DNA of 64,000 nt from DATFFO01 sp963772815 (GCA_963772815.1 CAVYYV010000003.1:62001-126000), one strand, 5' to 3'. Positions 9,112-18,071 are shown, numbered from the stretch's first letter. Made by a program: numbers and translations. The notes: generated by a model not told the origin, from the letters alone.

Positions 9112-10631
9112 TGCACCGACAGCATCGGCGAGTGCCGGCGCTGCTCTTGGCCGGCCTCGTGGCTGTCGCCGCTACGTCGTGCGCCGAGGCGGGCCAGACC
9201 GCGGGAGCCGATGGAGCGGCCGCGGCGGCCCCGAGCACCACCACGGCTGACTCGACTCCAGACACCACCCAGCCGGTCGACATAACCGGGACTGTCTCTC
9301 TCGATCCGGCCAGCGGTCCGGAGGGAACCCAAGTCCAGTTGCACGGCGAGGGGCTGCCCGCTTCTCAGGCTCTGGAGCTGCGCTGGAGCACGGCCGACGG
9401 ACACTGGCTCCTGGAGGGCGAGCGCAACGAGGAGTACCACGGTCGAGAGTACACCCTCGGCTCTCAGACGATGGCCACGGTTACAACCGATGCCGACGGG
9501 GCGCTCGACGCTTCGTTCACGGTTCCTGCCGGATTTGGGTTCGCCCACGATGTGACCCTGGTCGACTCCTCCGGCGTGATCCGGAACAAAGCCCTCTTCG
9601 ACGTCAGCCCCGAGGTGACGATTACGCCTTCATCGGGACCCGAGGGCACTCCCATCACCATCGAGGTGCGGGGGATGGGCTGGCAGACCCTGGAGAACAG
9701 CAGAACGCTTGTCTATGACAACAGCTTCGTGGGTTTCATGTCTGGCGTCACCACCCACGGCTATGCGAAAGCGGTAATTCCGGCCGTCGGGGCGCCCGGC
9801 CCACACGCGATCCGGGTGCTGCGCGGCGCCTACACCTTCCCGTATCTCAATCCCCAGCAGTCACCCCGGCCCGACATCCCTGTATTCGAGGAGACATTCA
9901 CCTTGACCGACGGTGAGGCGGTTCAACCACCGGCGATCAGCGAACAGAACCCCCTAACTATCGAGAGAGCCGGCAATGACGCCGGCGGTGATGGTCCGCA
10001 ACTCACGACCGACCTGGCTTCCGGTCCGGTAGAAACGGGAATCGAGCTACTCGGAGCCGGGTTCCAACCCGGCGCTGACGTCGATCTCGTGTGGTATCGG
10101 GTTGTGGGCAACCGGGTGAGCGGCCAGGGCTGGGATGAACAGAGCCTCCCACTCACCCAGGCCACGGCCTCGGCGGACGGCTCGTTCTCGGTTCCGGTCG
10201 AGGTGCCCCACGACGTGGGCGGTGCCCATCGGATCGAAGCCCAAGTGGGCGGCGAAACGGTTTCCACGACCGAGTTCGCAATCACGCCCGCCGCCAGCTC
10301 TCTGACGCCCGCCTCCGGCCCGTCAGGGACGATGATGAAGATCAATCTCACCGGTGTCGGATGGACGGAGACCGCCAACATCTACACGTTGGTCTATGAC
10401 AACTCGTACATCGGGTACGCCTGCGGCTTCAACAGCCAGGGGGATGTGGAGATAACACTGCCGGCGACCGGCGAACCGGGTTGGCACTACATCGATCTCT
10501 ACCCCGCCATCTACAAGGGCAAAGAGACGGCCGGACAGCAGCACTTCAGGACTCCACAGCTGACATACGAGCAGGACCACCCCGGCGAAGACCTCCCCGC
10601 CTTCCACTTCGCCTTCCACCTGGAGGGATGA
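9111..10631 (+). CDS. Secreted lipoprotein with four IPT/TIG-like repeats, internally duplicated
   Basis: The 506-residue product has a signal peptide with lipobox ATSC. A Thr/Ala-rich linker follows, then about four IPT/TIG-like beta repeats, each opening with a variant of the P-x-SGP-x-GT motif (LDPASGPEGT, ITPSSGPEGT, LASGPVETG, LTPASGPSGT). The second and fourth repeats share TLVYDNSFVGF and TLVYDNSYIGY, which shows that a two-domain unit was duplicated. The ATG overlaps the preceding stop (TGATG), so translation is probably coupled. It is followed seven bases later by qcrC. Such repeats usually serve in extracellular binding or scaffolding. The function here is unknown. Confidence 0.8.
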   Translation: MHRQHRRVPALLLAGLVAVAATSCAEAGQTAGADGAAAAAPSTTTADSTPDTTQPVDITGTVSLDPASGPEGTQVQLHGEGLPASQALELRWSTADGHWLLEGERNEEYHGREYTLGSQTMATVTTDADGALDASFTVPAGFGFAHDVTLVDSSGVIRNKALFDVSPEVTITPSSGPEGTPITIEVRGMGWQTLENSRTLVYDNSFVGFMSGVTTHGYAKAVIPAVGAPGPHAIRVLRGAYTFPYLNPQQSPRPDIPVFEETFTLTDGEAVQPPAISEQNPLTIERAGNDAGGDGPQLTTDLASGPVETGIELLGAGFQPGADVDLVWYRVVGNRVSGQGWDEQSLPLTQATASADGSFSVPVEVPHDVGGAHRIEAQVGGETVSTTEFAITPAASSLTPASGPSGTMMKINLTGVGWTETANIYTLVYDNSYIGYACGFNSQGDVEITLPATGEPGWHYIDLYPAIYKGKETAGQQHFRTPQLTYEQDHPGEDLPAFHFAFHLEG

Positions 10632-10638
10632 GTCGGCG

Positions 10639-11379
10639 GTGAAGACCGAACCCCACCACACGCACCTCTGGAAGAGAGCAATCCGTGGCGTGGGCTTTGC
10701 GGTGCTTGCGTTCCCTTTCTTGCTCTATTACACCGCCACCCCCGCCACAGCCCTTGTGCAGACCGATACTGCCTCCGCTGGAGAGAACGTCTTTGCGGGT
10801 GAGTGCGCCGGGTGTCACGGTGCCAAGGGTGAGGGCGCCTTGGAGGGTCCTAGCCTCCAGTCGGTCCTGGACAATCAGGCGGCCGTCACCGGAGTGGCCG
10901 AGATCGTGCGACAGGGCTACGGCGAAATGGACTCGTTCGAGAGCAAGTTGACCGAGGACCAGATCCAGGCCGTGGCGCACTACGTGGTGTCTGCTTTCGG
11001 CACCACCGGAGACGTGCCCCAGGGAGGGGTGCTGTTCCGCCTCAACTGCGCAGGTTGCCACGGCGCTTCCGCCCGGGGTGGAGCCCTGATCTACAGCGAA
11101 GACAACGCCCCCAGCCTGCTGGATGTCGCCACTCCCGAGGTGTCGGCCGCCGTTCGCAGCGGCCCCTCAACCATGCCTGCCTACAACGAGGGAGCTCTGA
11201 CGGACGCCCAGGTGGCCTCTATCGCTGCCTATGTAGAGAGCATCCAGGCACCGCCACAGCCGGGCGGGTACGAAATGACCTACCACGGTCCGGTCAGTGA
11301 GGGCCTGATCGCCATAGTCGGCGGCCTGGGCGCGGCGATTCTGGCAGCTCTATGGATGGAGAGGGGGGGACGTGGCTGA
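10639..11379 (+). CDS. qcrC: Diheme cytochrome c subunit of the cytochrome bc complex
   Basis: QcrC passes electrons from the Rieske protein towards cytochrome c oxidase in actinobacterial bc-aa3 respiration. The 246-residue product has an N-terminal signal anchor (~residues 15-35). Two cytochrome c domains follow, each with a CAGCH heme site (near residues 55 and 137) and a later methionine ligand candidate (GEMDS, TMPAY). A C-terminal transmembrane helix is near 218-240. The start is a GTG at 10639. The gene overlaps qcrA by eight bases. Two hemes and the C-terminal anchor match the actinobacterial QcrC type. Confidence 0.92.
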   Translation: MKTEPHHTHLWKRAIRGVGFAVLAFPFLLYYTATPATALVQTDTASAGENVFAGECAGCHGAKGEGALEGPSLQSVLDNQAAVTGVAEIVRQGYGEMDSFESKLTEDQIQAVAHYVVSAFGTTGDVPQGGVLFRLNCAGCHGASARGGALIYSEDNAPSLLDVATPEVSAAVRSGPSTMPAYNEGALTDAQVASIAAYVESIQAPPQPGGYEMTYHGPVSEGLIAIVGGLGAAILAALWMERGGRG

Positions 11380-12232
11380 GACTCCGGACGACGCTGGCCG
11401 CGGGAAGTTCGTGATCGGTCCCGAGGCTTTCCTGATCGTGGGCACGATCGCCACGATCGGAGCAGTGATCGCGTTCTGGGCGGGCAGCAATACCCAGATC
11501 TTCGGAGGCTTGGTTGCTCTGGCACTTCTCGCCACGGGATTGGGGCTGATCTGGTGGGCCCGACGGGGCATGCCCGATGAGGTAGCGACTGAGGAGAGAG
11601 AGACAATCGAGTCTTCCGATGAGGAACGAGCGGAGGTGGTGGCCGAGATCAACTATGGACAGACCTCGGTCACCCGCAGGCGGCTTCTTACTGTCTCGTT
11701 CTTGGCTTTCGCAGGTGGCGTAGGCGCGACGGCGCTCTCGATGCTGCGGTCTTTCGGTCCCAATCCCAATCCGATCTTGGCCAAGACGGCCTGGACGAAG
11801 GGATCGAAGCTGGTCCGCGCCGACGGGACCCCGATCGGCGCTGACGATTTGCGGATCGATGGCGTTCTCACCGTTTACCCGGAAGGAAACGCCGGTGATG
11901 CGCGGGCTCAGACTCTTCTGATTCGGGTGAGGCCGAATCTGCTCGAGCTCCCCCAGGATCGCCAGGCGTGGACACCCAACGGTCTGGTTGCCTATTCCAA
12001 GATATGCACCCACGCCGCCTGCCCGCTCGGTCTGTATCAGAAGGAACAGCATCTCCTCCTGTGCCCCTGTCACCAGTCGACCTTCGATGTGCTCAGGGGT
12101 GCGCTGCCCACGTCTGGTCCGGCAACGCGAGCATTGCCTCAGCTGCCCCTGGAAGTCGACTCGGACGGATTTTTGGTGGCGGGGGGCGACTACGACACTC
12201 CAGTCGGACCCGGGTACTGGAGCATGCCGTGA
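11372..12232 (+). CDS. qcrA: Rieske iron-sulfur subunit of the cytochrome bc complex
   Basis: QcrA carries the 2Fe-2S cluster that accepts electrons from menaquinol. The 286-residue protein has two or three hydrophobic helices in the first ~150 residues, as in actinobacterial QcrA. The cluster-binding boxes are CTHAACPLG and CPCHQSTF near residues 212-233. The start is a GTG at 11372 inside the end of qcrC, and the stop overlaps the start of qcrB. This indicates one translationally coupled operon. Confidence 0.93.
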   Translation: MAETPDDAGRGKFVIGPEAFLIVGTIATIGAVIAFWAGSNTQIFGGLVALALLATGLGLIWWARRGMPDEVATEERETIESSDEERAEVVAEINYGQTSVTRRRLLTVSFLAFAGGVGATALSMLRSFGPNPNPILAKTAWTKGSKLVRADGTPIGADDLRIDGVLTVYPEGNAGDARAQTLLIRVRPNLLELPQDRQAWTPNGLVAYSKICTHAACPLGLYQKEQHLLLCPCHQSTFDVLRGALPTSGPATRALPQLPLEVDSDGFLVAGGDYDTPVGPGYWSMP

Positions 12233-13560
12233 TCAGCGGGATCGGGCGCTGGATGGACTACCAGCTCGGTTTGGCCAGATTCGTCAAGAAGAATCTCCGC
12301 AAAGTCTTTCCCGACCACTGGTCCTTCGTCCTGGGCGAAGTCGCCCTCTACTCGTTCGTGATCCTGGTGCTTACCGGTACCTACCTGGCCTTCTTCTTCC
12401 GCGCCAGCGCGCAGCCGATCGCCTATGTAGGCAGCTACGGTCCCCTCAACCAGGTCGAGATGTCAGAGGCCTATGCCTCCGTTCTCAACATCAGTTTCGA
12501 CGTCCGAGGGGGGCTATTCGTTCGCCAGGTCCATCACTGGGCGGCTCTGGTGTTCGTCGCAGCCATCGCCCTCCACTTGTGCAGAGTCTTCTTTACGGGC
12601 GCCTATCGCCGGCCCCGACAACTCAACTGGGTAATCGGAGTGACACTCTTGTTCATTGCCATCTTCAGCGGGTTCACCGGATATTCGGTCGTGGACGATC
12701 TCCTTTCCGGCACCGGGCTCGTGATCGGTTACTCGGTGCTGCTCTCGATGCCCTTGGTGGGAGCCTGGATAGCCTTCCTCCTCTTCGGCGGCCCCGTTCC
12801 CAACCCGAGCCTCGTACCAAGGCTCTACTCAATCCACATCATGATTCTGCCTGGGCTGATTGCCGTGCTGCTGGCCCTTCACCTTGCGATCCTCTGGCGC
12901 CAGAAGCACACCAACTACCCGGGCCCTCAGCGAACCAACAAGACGATCGTCGGTACCCGTCTCTGGCCGGTCTATGCGACCAAGGCATTCGGCCTCTTCT
13001 TCGTGGTATTCGGAATACTCGCCATCCTCGGTGCCTTCGTCCAGATCAACCCGGTGTGGCTCTACGGCCCCTTCGACCCCTCTTCGGTGACGGTAGGTTC
13101 ACAGCCCGATTGGTACCTGGGATGGCTGGAAGGGGCTCTTAGGCTCGCGCCGGCCTGGGAGATGAAGGTCTTCGGTCATCTGGTCCCGAGCCCCTTCTTC
13201 GCCGGCGGGTTACTGGCATTGCTGATGCTGGCCGGCCTCTACGTGTGGCCCTTCCTCGATGCCCGCATCACCGGCGACCATGAAATCCACCACGTCCTGG
13301 ACAGACCGCGCGATCGCCCGGTCCGCACCGCGGTAGGAACCTTCAGCATTACGTTCTTCGTGGTACTCCTCATCGCAGGAAGCGACGACGTTCTAGCGGT
13401 GATCTTCGACGCCAGCATCGAAACCCTGCGGAGTGTGCTAACCGTGGTTGCGATCCTTCTTCCGATAATCGCCGGCGTGACCGCCTATTTCGTCAGTCGA
13501 TGGCTCTCCACCAGGTCGCCCTTACCCGTCTCCCAACAGAGCAACCCTTCCGCTAATTGA
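12229..13560 (+). CDS. qcrB: Cytochrome b subunit of the cytochrome bc complex
   Basis: QcrB is the integral membrane diheme cytochrome b that oxidises menaquinol. The 443-residue product has about nine membrane segments. Heme-ligand histidines appear in VHHWAALVFV, ALHLCRVF, YSIHIMILPG and LLALHLAIL. The quinol-site region PDWYLGWLEGALR corresponds to the PEW-like motif with D in place of E. The GTG at 12229 overlaps the qcrA stop (GTGA). The length is somewhat shorter than many actinobacterial homologues. No oxidase genes follow. Confidence 0.92.
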   Translation: MISGIGRWMDYQLGLARFVKKNLRKVFPDHWSFVLGEVALYSFVILVLTGTYLAFFFRASAQPIAYVGSYGPLNQVEMSEAYASVLNISFDVRGGLFVRQVHHWAALVFVAAIALHLCRVFFTGAYRRPRQLNWVIGVTLLFIAIFSGFTGYSVVDDLLSGTGLVIGYSVLLSMPLVGAWIAFLLFGGPVPNPSLVPRLYSIHIMILPGLIAVLLALHLAILWRQKHTNYPGPQRTNKTIVGTRLWPVYATKAFGLFFVVFGILAILGAFVQINPVWLYGPFDPSSVTVGSQPDWYLGWLEGALRLAPAWEMKVFGHLVPSPFFAGGLLALLMLAGLYVWPFLDARITGDHEIHHVLDRPRDRPVRTAVGTFSITFFVVLLIAGSDDVLAVIFDASIETLRSVLTVVAILLPIIAGVTAYFVSRWLSTRSPLPVSQQSNPSAN

Positions 13561-13988
13561 GGCGTCGTTCGCCCCGGAGAATCCGACTCACAGGCTCGCT
13601 CGCACAGAATCCGCTGCCACCTCGGTGGCCGCTTGCACGGATGGAGGGCTGTGGACAATGCGGCTAGCCGCGTGGGCAGAACGCACCATCGCCGAAATCG
13701 ACACCTGGACGACCTCAGGCCCTCCGATGAGAAGAACAAGAGGGGCTCGAGAAGATGGCCACACTTCCAGTCGACCCCACTGAGTTCGTCCCGGGTGGGC
13801 GGCTCACCACCGATGAGTCTGTAGAGGGCCGGTCCGAGACAACGGCCACCGCCTCTCATCCTCCGCACCCGACGGCGTGAGGTTGAGCCGAGCAGATTTC
13901 GCTCGTCTCGAGGGCAGTGTGATGGAATGCAACGGCACCCACGACTCCAACAGGCCGCCCGAACCCGCCCGGATGAGGGACAACCAGG
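13561..13988. other. Intergenic region without a supported gene
   Basis: About 430 bases lie between qcrB and the convergent lipoprotein gene. One short frame (13755-13880 plus, about 41 codons beginning MATLPVDPTEF) looks mildly protein-like, but it has no recognisable domain and could be the remnant of a longer gene. No clear terminator, tRNA or repeat was seen. Confidence 0.5.
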
Positions 13989-14318
13989 TCACCCCGATGG
14001 TTGCTTCCAGCTCTGAACGGTCAGGGTGCGGCCCCGAACGGGATCGAAGTCGAGCAGACCCGTCACCTCCACCGATTGCCCGAGATGAGTGGCCGCCGTC
14101 TCGGCCGGGAGGAGCAGGACCCGGTTCTGAGCGTCGTCTTCCAGTATGTATGAGGTGGTCCCGTCCGGCTCCTGGAAGGACGACACCGTGCCGCCGGTGG
14201 TCACCACCTGTCCGGTGTAACGGTCCTGTCGATTGACCAGGCGCTCCAGGGGAACGGTTGAACCGCTACAGGAGGCCACCAGCGCAACCACCAGGAAGGT
14301 CCCGAGCACCCGAGCCAT
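13989..14318 (-). CDS. Small OB-fold-like lipoprotein
   Basis: The 109-residue product starts with a lipoprotein signal ending in the lipobox VASC (ATG at 14318). The mature domain, with RYTGQVVTTGGTVSSF, TSYILEDDAQNRVLLLP and SVEVTGLLDFDP, has the strand pattern of a small OB-fold such as those in YgiW/tRNA_anti-like proteins. The function is unknown. It begins 23 bases after the stop of the LLM oxidoreductase on the same strand and is probably co-transcribed with it. Confidence 0.65.
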   Translation of the reverse strand: MARVLGTFLVVALVASCSGSTVPLERLVNRQDRYTGQVVTTGGTVSSFQEPDGTTSYILEDDAQNRVLLLPAETAATHLGQSVEVTGLLDFDPVRGRTLTVQSWKQPSG

Positions 14319-14341
14319 GCCCGACGACGGCCGGCGCCTTC

Positions 14342-15400
14342 TCACGGCGCCCCTAGCTGTCGAATCATGGTGGATAGGAGCTCCTCGTCGTCCGGGCCGG
14401 CCACCGGGATCGAGAACTCGACCCCACTGCATACGCCCGCAAACCGGTCCCGGACCTTGGCCGCTATCTCGTCGTAGGTGCCGACCACGGCAATCGCCTC
14501 GATCATCTCATCCGTCACGTGGCGCTCCATCTCATCCCACTCCTGGCGTCGCGACAGCACCGAGAGGTGTTCTGCCACCTCACCCCATCCGTGGGTGTCG
14601 AACACCGCCCGGTAGGTGCGGGTCGATGCGTAGAAGCTGATCCTGGCCCGGACATCGGACATGCGGCGTTCGACCGTCGCCTGGTCGGGCCCGGTGACGA
14701 TGAGGGGACTGGCCACGACCTCCACCTCGGCCGGATCGCGACCCGCCTCGGCCGCGCCTCGCTCGATGGCGGGCCCGAGCACGCTCTCGATGTAAGCGCG
14801 GGTGCAGATCGGGTGGGGACGAACGCCGTCGGCGCTACGACCACCCACCCGCGCCATATGGGCGTTCACAGCCGCCAGATGTATGGGTATGTCGGGCCAT
14901 TCGATAGGACCCGGGTCGAAAAGGGGGTTCATGAGCGTGAGGTCGTAGTGGTCTCCGTGGAAGTCGAGCCGGGCGCCGTTCTGCCATGTGTCCCAGACGG
15001 CCCGCACCGCCGCCACGTACTCCTCTATCCAGGGCCCGGGGGCGGACCATTCCATCCCGTAACGCCGCACGATGTGGCCCTTCACCTGAGTGCCGAGCCC
15101 GAGGACGAAGCGTCCCCGCGAGGCCCGCTGCAACGTCCAGGCCGTCATGGCGGCCGACGTGGGGCTGCGAGCGAAGGCAATGGCCACGGCGGTGGTGAGA
15201 CGAATCTGTTGCGTGGCGGCGGCCGCAAGCGCCATGACGACGAAGGGGTCCTCCTTGGTCTCGGTCAGGGCCAGCCCATCGAACCCGAGCCGCTCCACCA
15301 GACGCGCATCCTCGGGGACCCGATCGACGGCCACCGGCCGATCGGCCTCCCGCAGCCCGGGATCGACCTTGCCGAGTGGGAGTTGAGTTTCGACGAGCAT
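14342..15400 (-). CDS. LLM-class (luciferase-like, probably F420-dependent) oxidoreductase
   Basis: The 352-residue product has the luciferase-like TIM-barrel sequence pattern. It opens with MLVETQLPLG and continues with GFDGLALTETKEDPFV, RLTTAVAIAFARSP, RGRFVLGLGTQVKGHI and RRYGMEW. These are typical of actinobacterial enzymes using coenzyme F420 (TIGR03617-like). The substrate cannot be told. The ATG at 15400 was preferred to one 48 bases upstream because the barrel starts there. The gene is divergent from the GGCT gene at 15480 and is followed by a small lipoprotein gene. Confidence 0.85.
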   Translation of the reverse strand: MLVETQLPLGKVDPGLREADRPVAVDRVPEDARLVERLGFDGLALTETKEDPFVVMALAAAATQQIRLTTAVAIAFARSPTSAAMTAWTLQRASRGRFVLGLGTQVKGHIVRRYGMEWSAPGPWIEEYVAAVRAVWDTWQNGARLDFHGDHYDLTLMNPLFDPGPIEWPDIPIHLAAVNAHMARVGGRSADGVRPHPICTRAYIESVLGPAIERGAAEAGRDPAEVEVVASPLIVTGPDQATVERRMSDVRARISFYASTRTYRAVFDTHGWGEVAEHLSVLSRRQEWDEMERHVTDEMIEAIAVVGTYDEIAAKVRDRFAGVCSGVEFSIPVAGPDDEELLSTMIRQLGAP

Positions 15401-15479
15401 GAGGCCGATTGTGGCAGCCCCCGGGCGATCCTCACCCGGGGAAGCCAAATCACGAGCGCCTTACGATCTGTGGTGGCAG

Positions 15480-15968
15480 ATGAACTACTTCGCCTACGGC
15501 TCCAACCTTCTCGCCGCCTGGCTGCGCAGGCCCAGCCGATGCCCATCGGCCGCCCCGATTGGCCCTGCCGTTCTCAGCGGCCACCGGTTGGTATGGAACA
15601 AGCCCGGAGCAGACGGGTCGGCCAAGCTCAACATCGCCCTCCACCAGCCGAGCCAGGTGTGGGGAGCCCTCTACCGGGTCGCCGACGAGGATCGCCCCGG
15701 CCTGACCGCCTCCGAGCCGGGATACGGCGAGTACCCGGTCCTGGTACGAAACCAGGTCCGTCAGGTGGAGGCGATCACCTTCCGGTGGCTCGAGCAGGAG
15801 GCTGACCCACCCCCGCCCTTCGACTGGTATGTGGCGATCGTCGTGGAAGGAGCCCGCCGTCAAGGGCTTCCCGATGGATGGATCGACAGCCTGGCGGTGG
15901 CCTCCCGGCCGGATCCCGATCACACTCGCCGGGCCGCCGGCCTCTCCTTTCTGACCATCCCCGATTGA
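15480..15968 (+). CDS. Gamma-glutamylcyclotransferase family protein
   Basis: The 162-residue product begins MNYFAYGSNLLAAW with the intact YGSN phosphate-loop motif of the GGCT fold. It continues with VWGALYRVADED and later a segment with acidic residues near ADPPPPFDWY. GGCT enzymes cyclise gamma-glutamyl amino acids to 5-oxoproline, or act on related gamma-glutamyl amines. The exact substrate is unknown. The gene is convergent with the SdpI-like gene, with 13 bases between the stops. Confidence 0.82.
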   Translation: MNYFAYGSNLLAAWLRRPSRCPSAAPIGPAVLSGHRLVWNKPGADGSAKLNIALHQPSQVWGALYRVADEDRPGLTASEPGYGEYPVLVRNQVRQVEAITFRWLEQEADPPPPFDWYVAIVVEGARRQGLPDGWIDSLAVASRPDPDHTRRAAGLSFLTIPD

Positions 15969-15981
15969 GGCCGGTGCAGCG

Positions 15982-16671
15982 TCACTCCGGGCCGGGCGTG
16001 ACCTCCTGGGCGGGGATCCGGTCCGGGTCATCCCGCCACACGAAGTAGGAGTAGGCGACGAGGTAGATAACACCGACGCCGATCAAGGCCAGCATCGCCC
16101 ATATGGCCCACTCCCCACCTACGAAGGCTCCGATGATGGTCACCAGCCCGGCGAGGATGAAGACCCGCCCGCCGGCCCGGTGGGTCTTCACCCACGAAAG
16201 CTTGCTGGACAGGGTCCAGGGGGTGCGGATCCCGGCGAACCAGTTGGGCCTGAATTTGCCCATGGCGCCGCCCAGGATGATGAACAGGACTCCAACTGCG
16301 CCCAGTATCAGGCTGGTCATGGGAACGCCCTCGGGATCCCCAATGGCGAGATTGGTAATCACATAGAAATAGCCCAGGTAGAGCATCAGGACGACTCGCA
16401 ACAGCATGTACGTCCCGGCGAAGCTCTCGTAATTGCGACGCGCCGGGTCGATCCGCGGAACGTACTTGAGCAGGAAGTACAGCCCCAGCGACAGGATCGG
16501 GATGAGGAGCAGCCCCATGAACTTGCCCCCGTACCCGTCCACCTGGCCGGCGGCGTTCCAATGCACGGGAATGCGGTCGGGCACCAATCCCCACCGGACG
16601 GCGGCAACGACGAACATGGCCGCCAGGATCGTCAGCTGCAACCCCTCCCAGAGCTTCCTGTGCTCAGCCAC
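15982..16671 (-). CDS. SdpI/DUF1648 family membrane protein
   Basis: The 229-residue product has six or so membrane helices. An N-terminal DUF1648-like segment, RIPVHWNAAGQVDGYGGK, is followed by a C-terminal SdpI-like part with FAGIRTPWTLSSKLSW and KTHRAGG. In Bacillus, SdpI confers immunity to the SdpC toxin and also acts as a receptor controlling the regulator SdpR. The GTG start at 16671 has AGGAGG seven bases upstream and lies inside the end of the regulator gene (8-base overlap). No sdpABC toxin genes are present, so its role may be general envelope protection. Confidence 0.83.
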   Translation of the reverse strand: MAEHRKLWEGLQLTILAAMFVVAAVRWGLVPDRIPVHWNAAGQVDGYGGKFMGLLLIPILSLGLYFLLKYVPRIDPARRNYESFAGTYMLLRVVLMLYLGYFYVITNLAIGDPEGVPMTSLILGAVGVLFIILGGAMGKFRPNWFAGIRTPWTLSSKLSWVKTHRAGGRVFILAGLVTIIGAFVGGEWAIWAMLALIGVGVIYLVAYSYFVWRDDPDRIPAQEVTPGPE

Positions 16672-16990
16672 TACCCACCTCCTGTGAAGAGCCGACCGCG
16701 GTGCCGGAATGGTCGCCACGCCGTCGCTTTCCTTCTAAGAACGACATGACGGCGGAGACGACGTCGTCGAAGGCGGACATGTTGATCGAGTAGACGACGT
16801 TGTTGCGGCTTCGCTCCGACACGACCAGCCCGACGCCTTTCAAGACATTGAAATGACCCGACATCGTCGATCGGGCCAGGTCGAAGTGCTCGGCCAACTC
16901 CCCGGCGGTCAGGTCGCCATCGCGGAGGAGTCGCAAAATCTCCCGACGGGTCGGGTCGGCCAGTGCCTTGAACGTGTCGTCAATGCCCAT
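16664..16990 (-). CDS. ArsR-type winged-helix repressor (SdpR-like)
   Basis: The 108-residue product is a typical ArsR helix-turn-helix protein beginning MGIDDTFKALADPTRREILRL, with recognition region LAEHFDLARSTMSGHFNVL and wing RNNVVYSI. It lacks the cysteine metal-binding signatures of metal-sensing ArsR proteins and resembles autorepressor SdpR. The start at 16990 was chosen because the ADPTRREIL helix is conserved there. A TTG at 17014 is a less likely alternative. Overlap with the sdpI-like gene makes this a two-gene operon. Confidence 0.85.
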   Translation of the reverse strand: MGIDDTFKALADPTRREILRLLRDGDLTAGELAEHFDLARSTMSGHFNVLKGVGLVVSERSRNNVVYSINMSAFDDVVSAVMSFLEGKRRRGDHSGTAVGSSQEVGSG

Positions 16991-17141
16991 CAGTTTCGGT
17001 CTTTCGCCAAACACCGTAATGGTACATCCGAGGGTGACACATGTACACCACTTCCGAAGGCGTTATTTTCGGGTCCAGGAATCCGAACGGAGACGTCTTG
17101 AGTCGAAACCTTCCCCGGCCATCCCCCTCGCCGACACTGCC

Positions 17142-17420
17142 ATGAGAGCCACCACTCGAAGAGGCCTGGCGATGATCATGCTGTTGGGCGGGGTGGTGCT
17201 GGTGGTGCCGGGCCTATTGGGCATCAAGTGGTATGTGTGGGACATCGCCGTATCCCAGACGGGTCAGCCCGATCGTTCCATGTTGTTTTGGGGACTGCCG
17301 ATTCTATTCCTCGCTTTCGGATCGATTGCCGTCGGTGGCCTACTGGGATGGGCCGGACGTAGGCTGGCCAGACGCCGACCCGGTGGCCGGTCCGAACCGA
17401 AAACCGGAGCCGACCCGTGA
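17142..17420 (+). CDS. Small two-helix membrane protein of unknown function
   Basis: The 92-residue product has two hydrophobic helices (about residues 9-28 and 45-67) and a strongly basic C-terminus (RRLARRRPGGRSEPK). It therefore probably has both ends in the cytoplasm. The ATG at 17142 is followed by RATTRRG. Its stop overlaps the GTG of the cyclase gene by four bases, so the two are probably co-translated. No family was recognised. Confidence 0.65.
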   Translation: MRATTRRGLAMIMLLGGVVLVVPGLLGIKWYVWDIAVSQTGQPDRSMLFWGLPILFLAFGSIAVGGLLGWAGRRLARRRPGGRSEPKTGADP

Positions 17421-18071
17421 GCCGCCTGATCGACCTGTCCCACACCATCGAGCCCGGCATGACAACCTACCCGGGATTGCCCGGGCCCGTCATCAGCGAC
17501 CATCTCAGCCGGGAGGAGTCGCGCTCCCACTATGCCCCGGGAACCGAGTTCCACATCGGTCGGATCGAGATGGTGGCCAATACGGGTACGTACCTGGACA
17601 CTCCCGCCCATCGCTACGCCGACGGCCCGGACCTGTCAGGGACCAGTCTGGATCAAATGGCCGACCTGGGGGGCCTGTGCCTTGCGGCTCCGGGGCCCGG
17701 GATCGGGCCCAACGTGTTGGGCGACAACTCGCCGGCCGGCCGCGCCGTTCTCTTCCACACCGGCTGGGACGTGTACTGGCGGACACACGAATACGGGTCG
17801 GAGAGTCATCCATTTCTGGAAGCGGCGACGGTCGAAGCGCTGATCGAAGCCGATGCCGCGCTGGTTGGCATCGACTCGGTCAACATCGACGACAGGGGGT
17901 GAGCGACCCGCCCATACTCGGCTCCTCGCCACCGGTGTGCCCATCGTGGAGCACCTGACCGGGCTCTCCGCTCTGGTCGGTCGGGAGTTCCGGTTCTTCG
18001 CCGTACCGCCCAAGGTGGCCGGTCTGGGTACATTCCCCGTACGCGCTTTCGCCCTGATCGAGGACGACTAG
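17417..18071 (+). pseudogene. Cyclase family protein (kynurenine formamidase-like), frameshifted near the C-terminus
   Basis: Cyclase/KynB-like hydrolases are metal-dependent. The first frame (from GTG 17417) gives SRLIDLSHTIEPGMTTYPG, the metal-site motif NTGTYLDTPAHRY and GIDSVNIDDRG, then stops at 17902. The rest of the family domain, ERPAHTRLLATGVPIVEHL to FALIEDD, continues in the +1 frame to 18071. Removing one G from the run of five at 17895-17899 restores an uninterrupted protein. This may be an assembly error or real decay. The IS left end begins at the TAG stop codon, so the insertion sequence sits directly against this gene. Confidence 0.8.

Noticed and set aside
13485..13868. A 127-codon minus-strand frame after qcrB
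   Set aside because: It overlaps the end of qcrB, lacks a family signature and has shadow-like composition.
17895..17899. Programmed +1 frameshifting in the cyclase and other genes
   Set aside because: No shared slippery motif or stimulatory structure was seen across the broken genes, and the families are not known to use recoding. Indels in the assembly or mutation explain it better.
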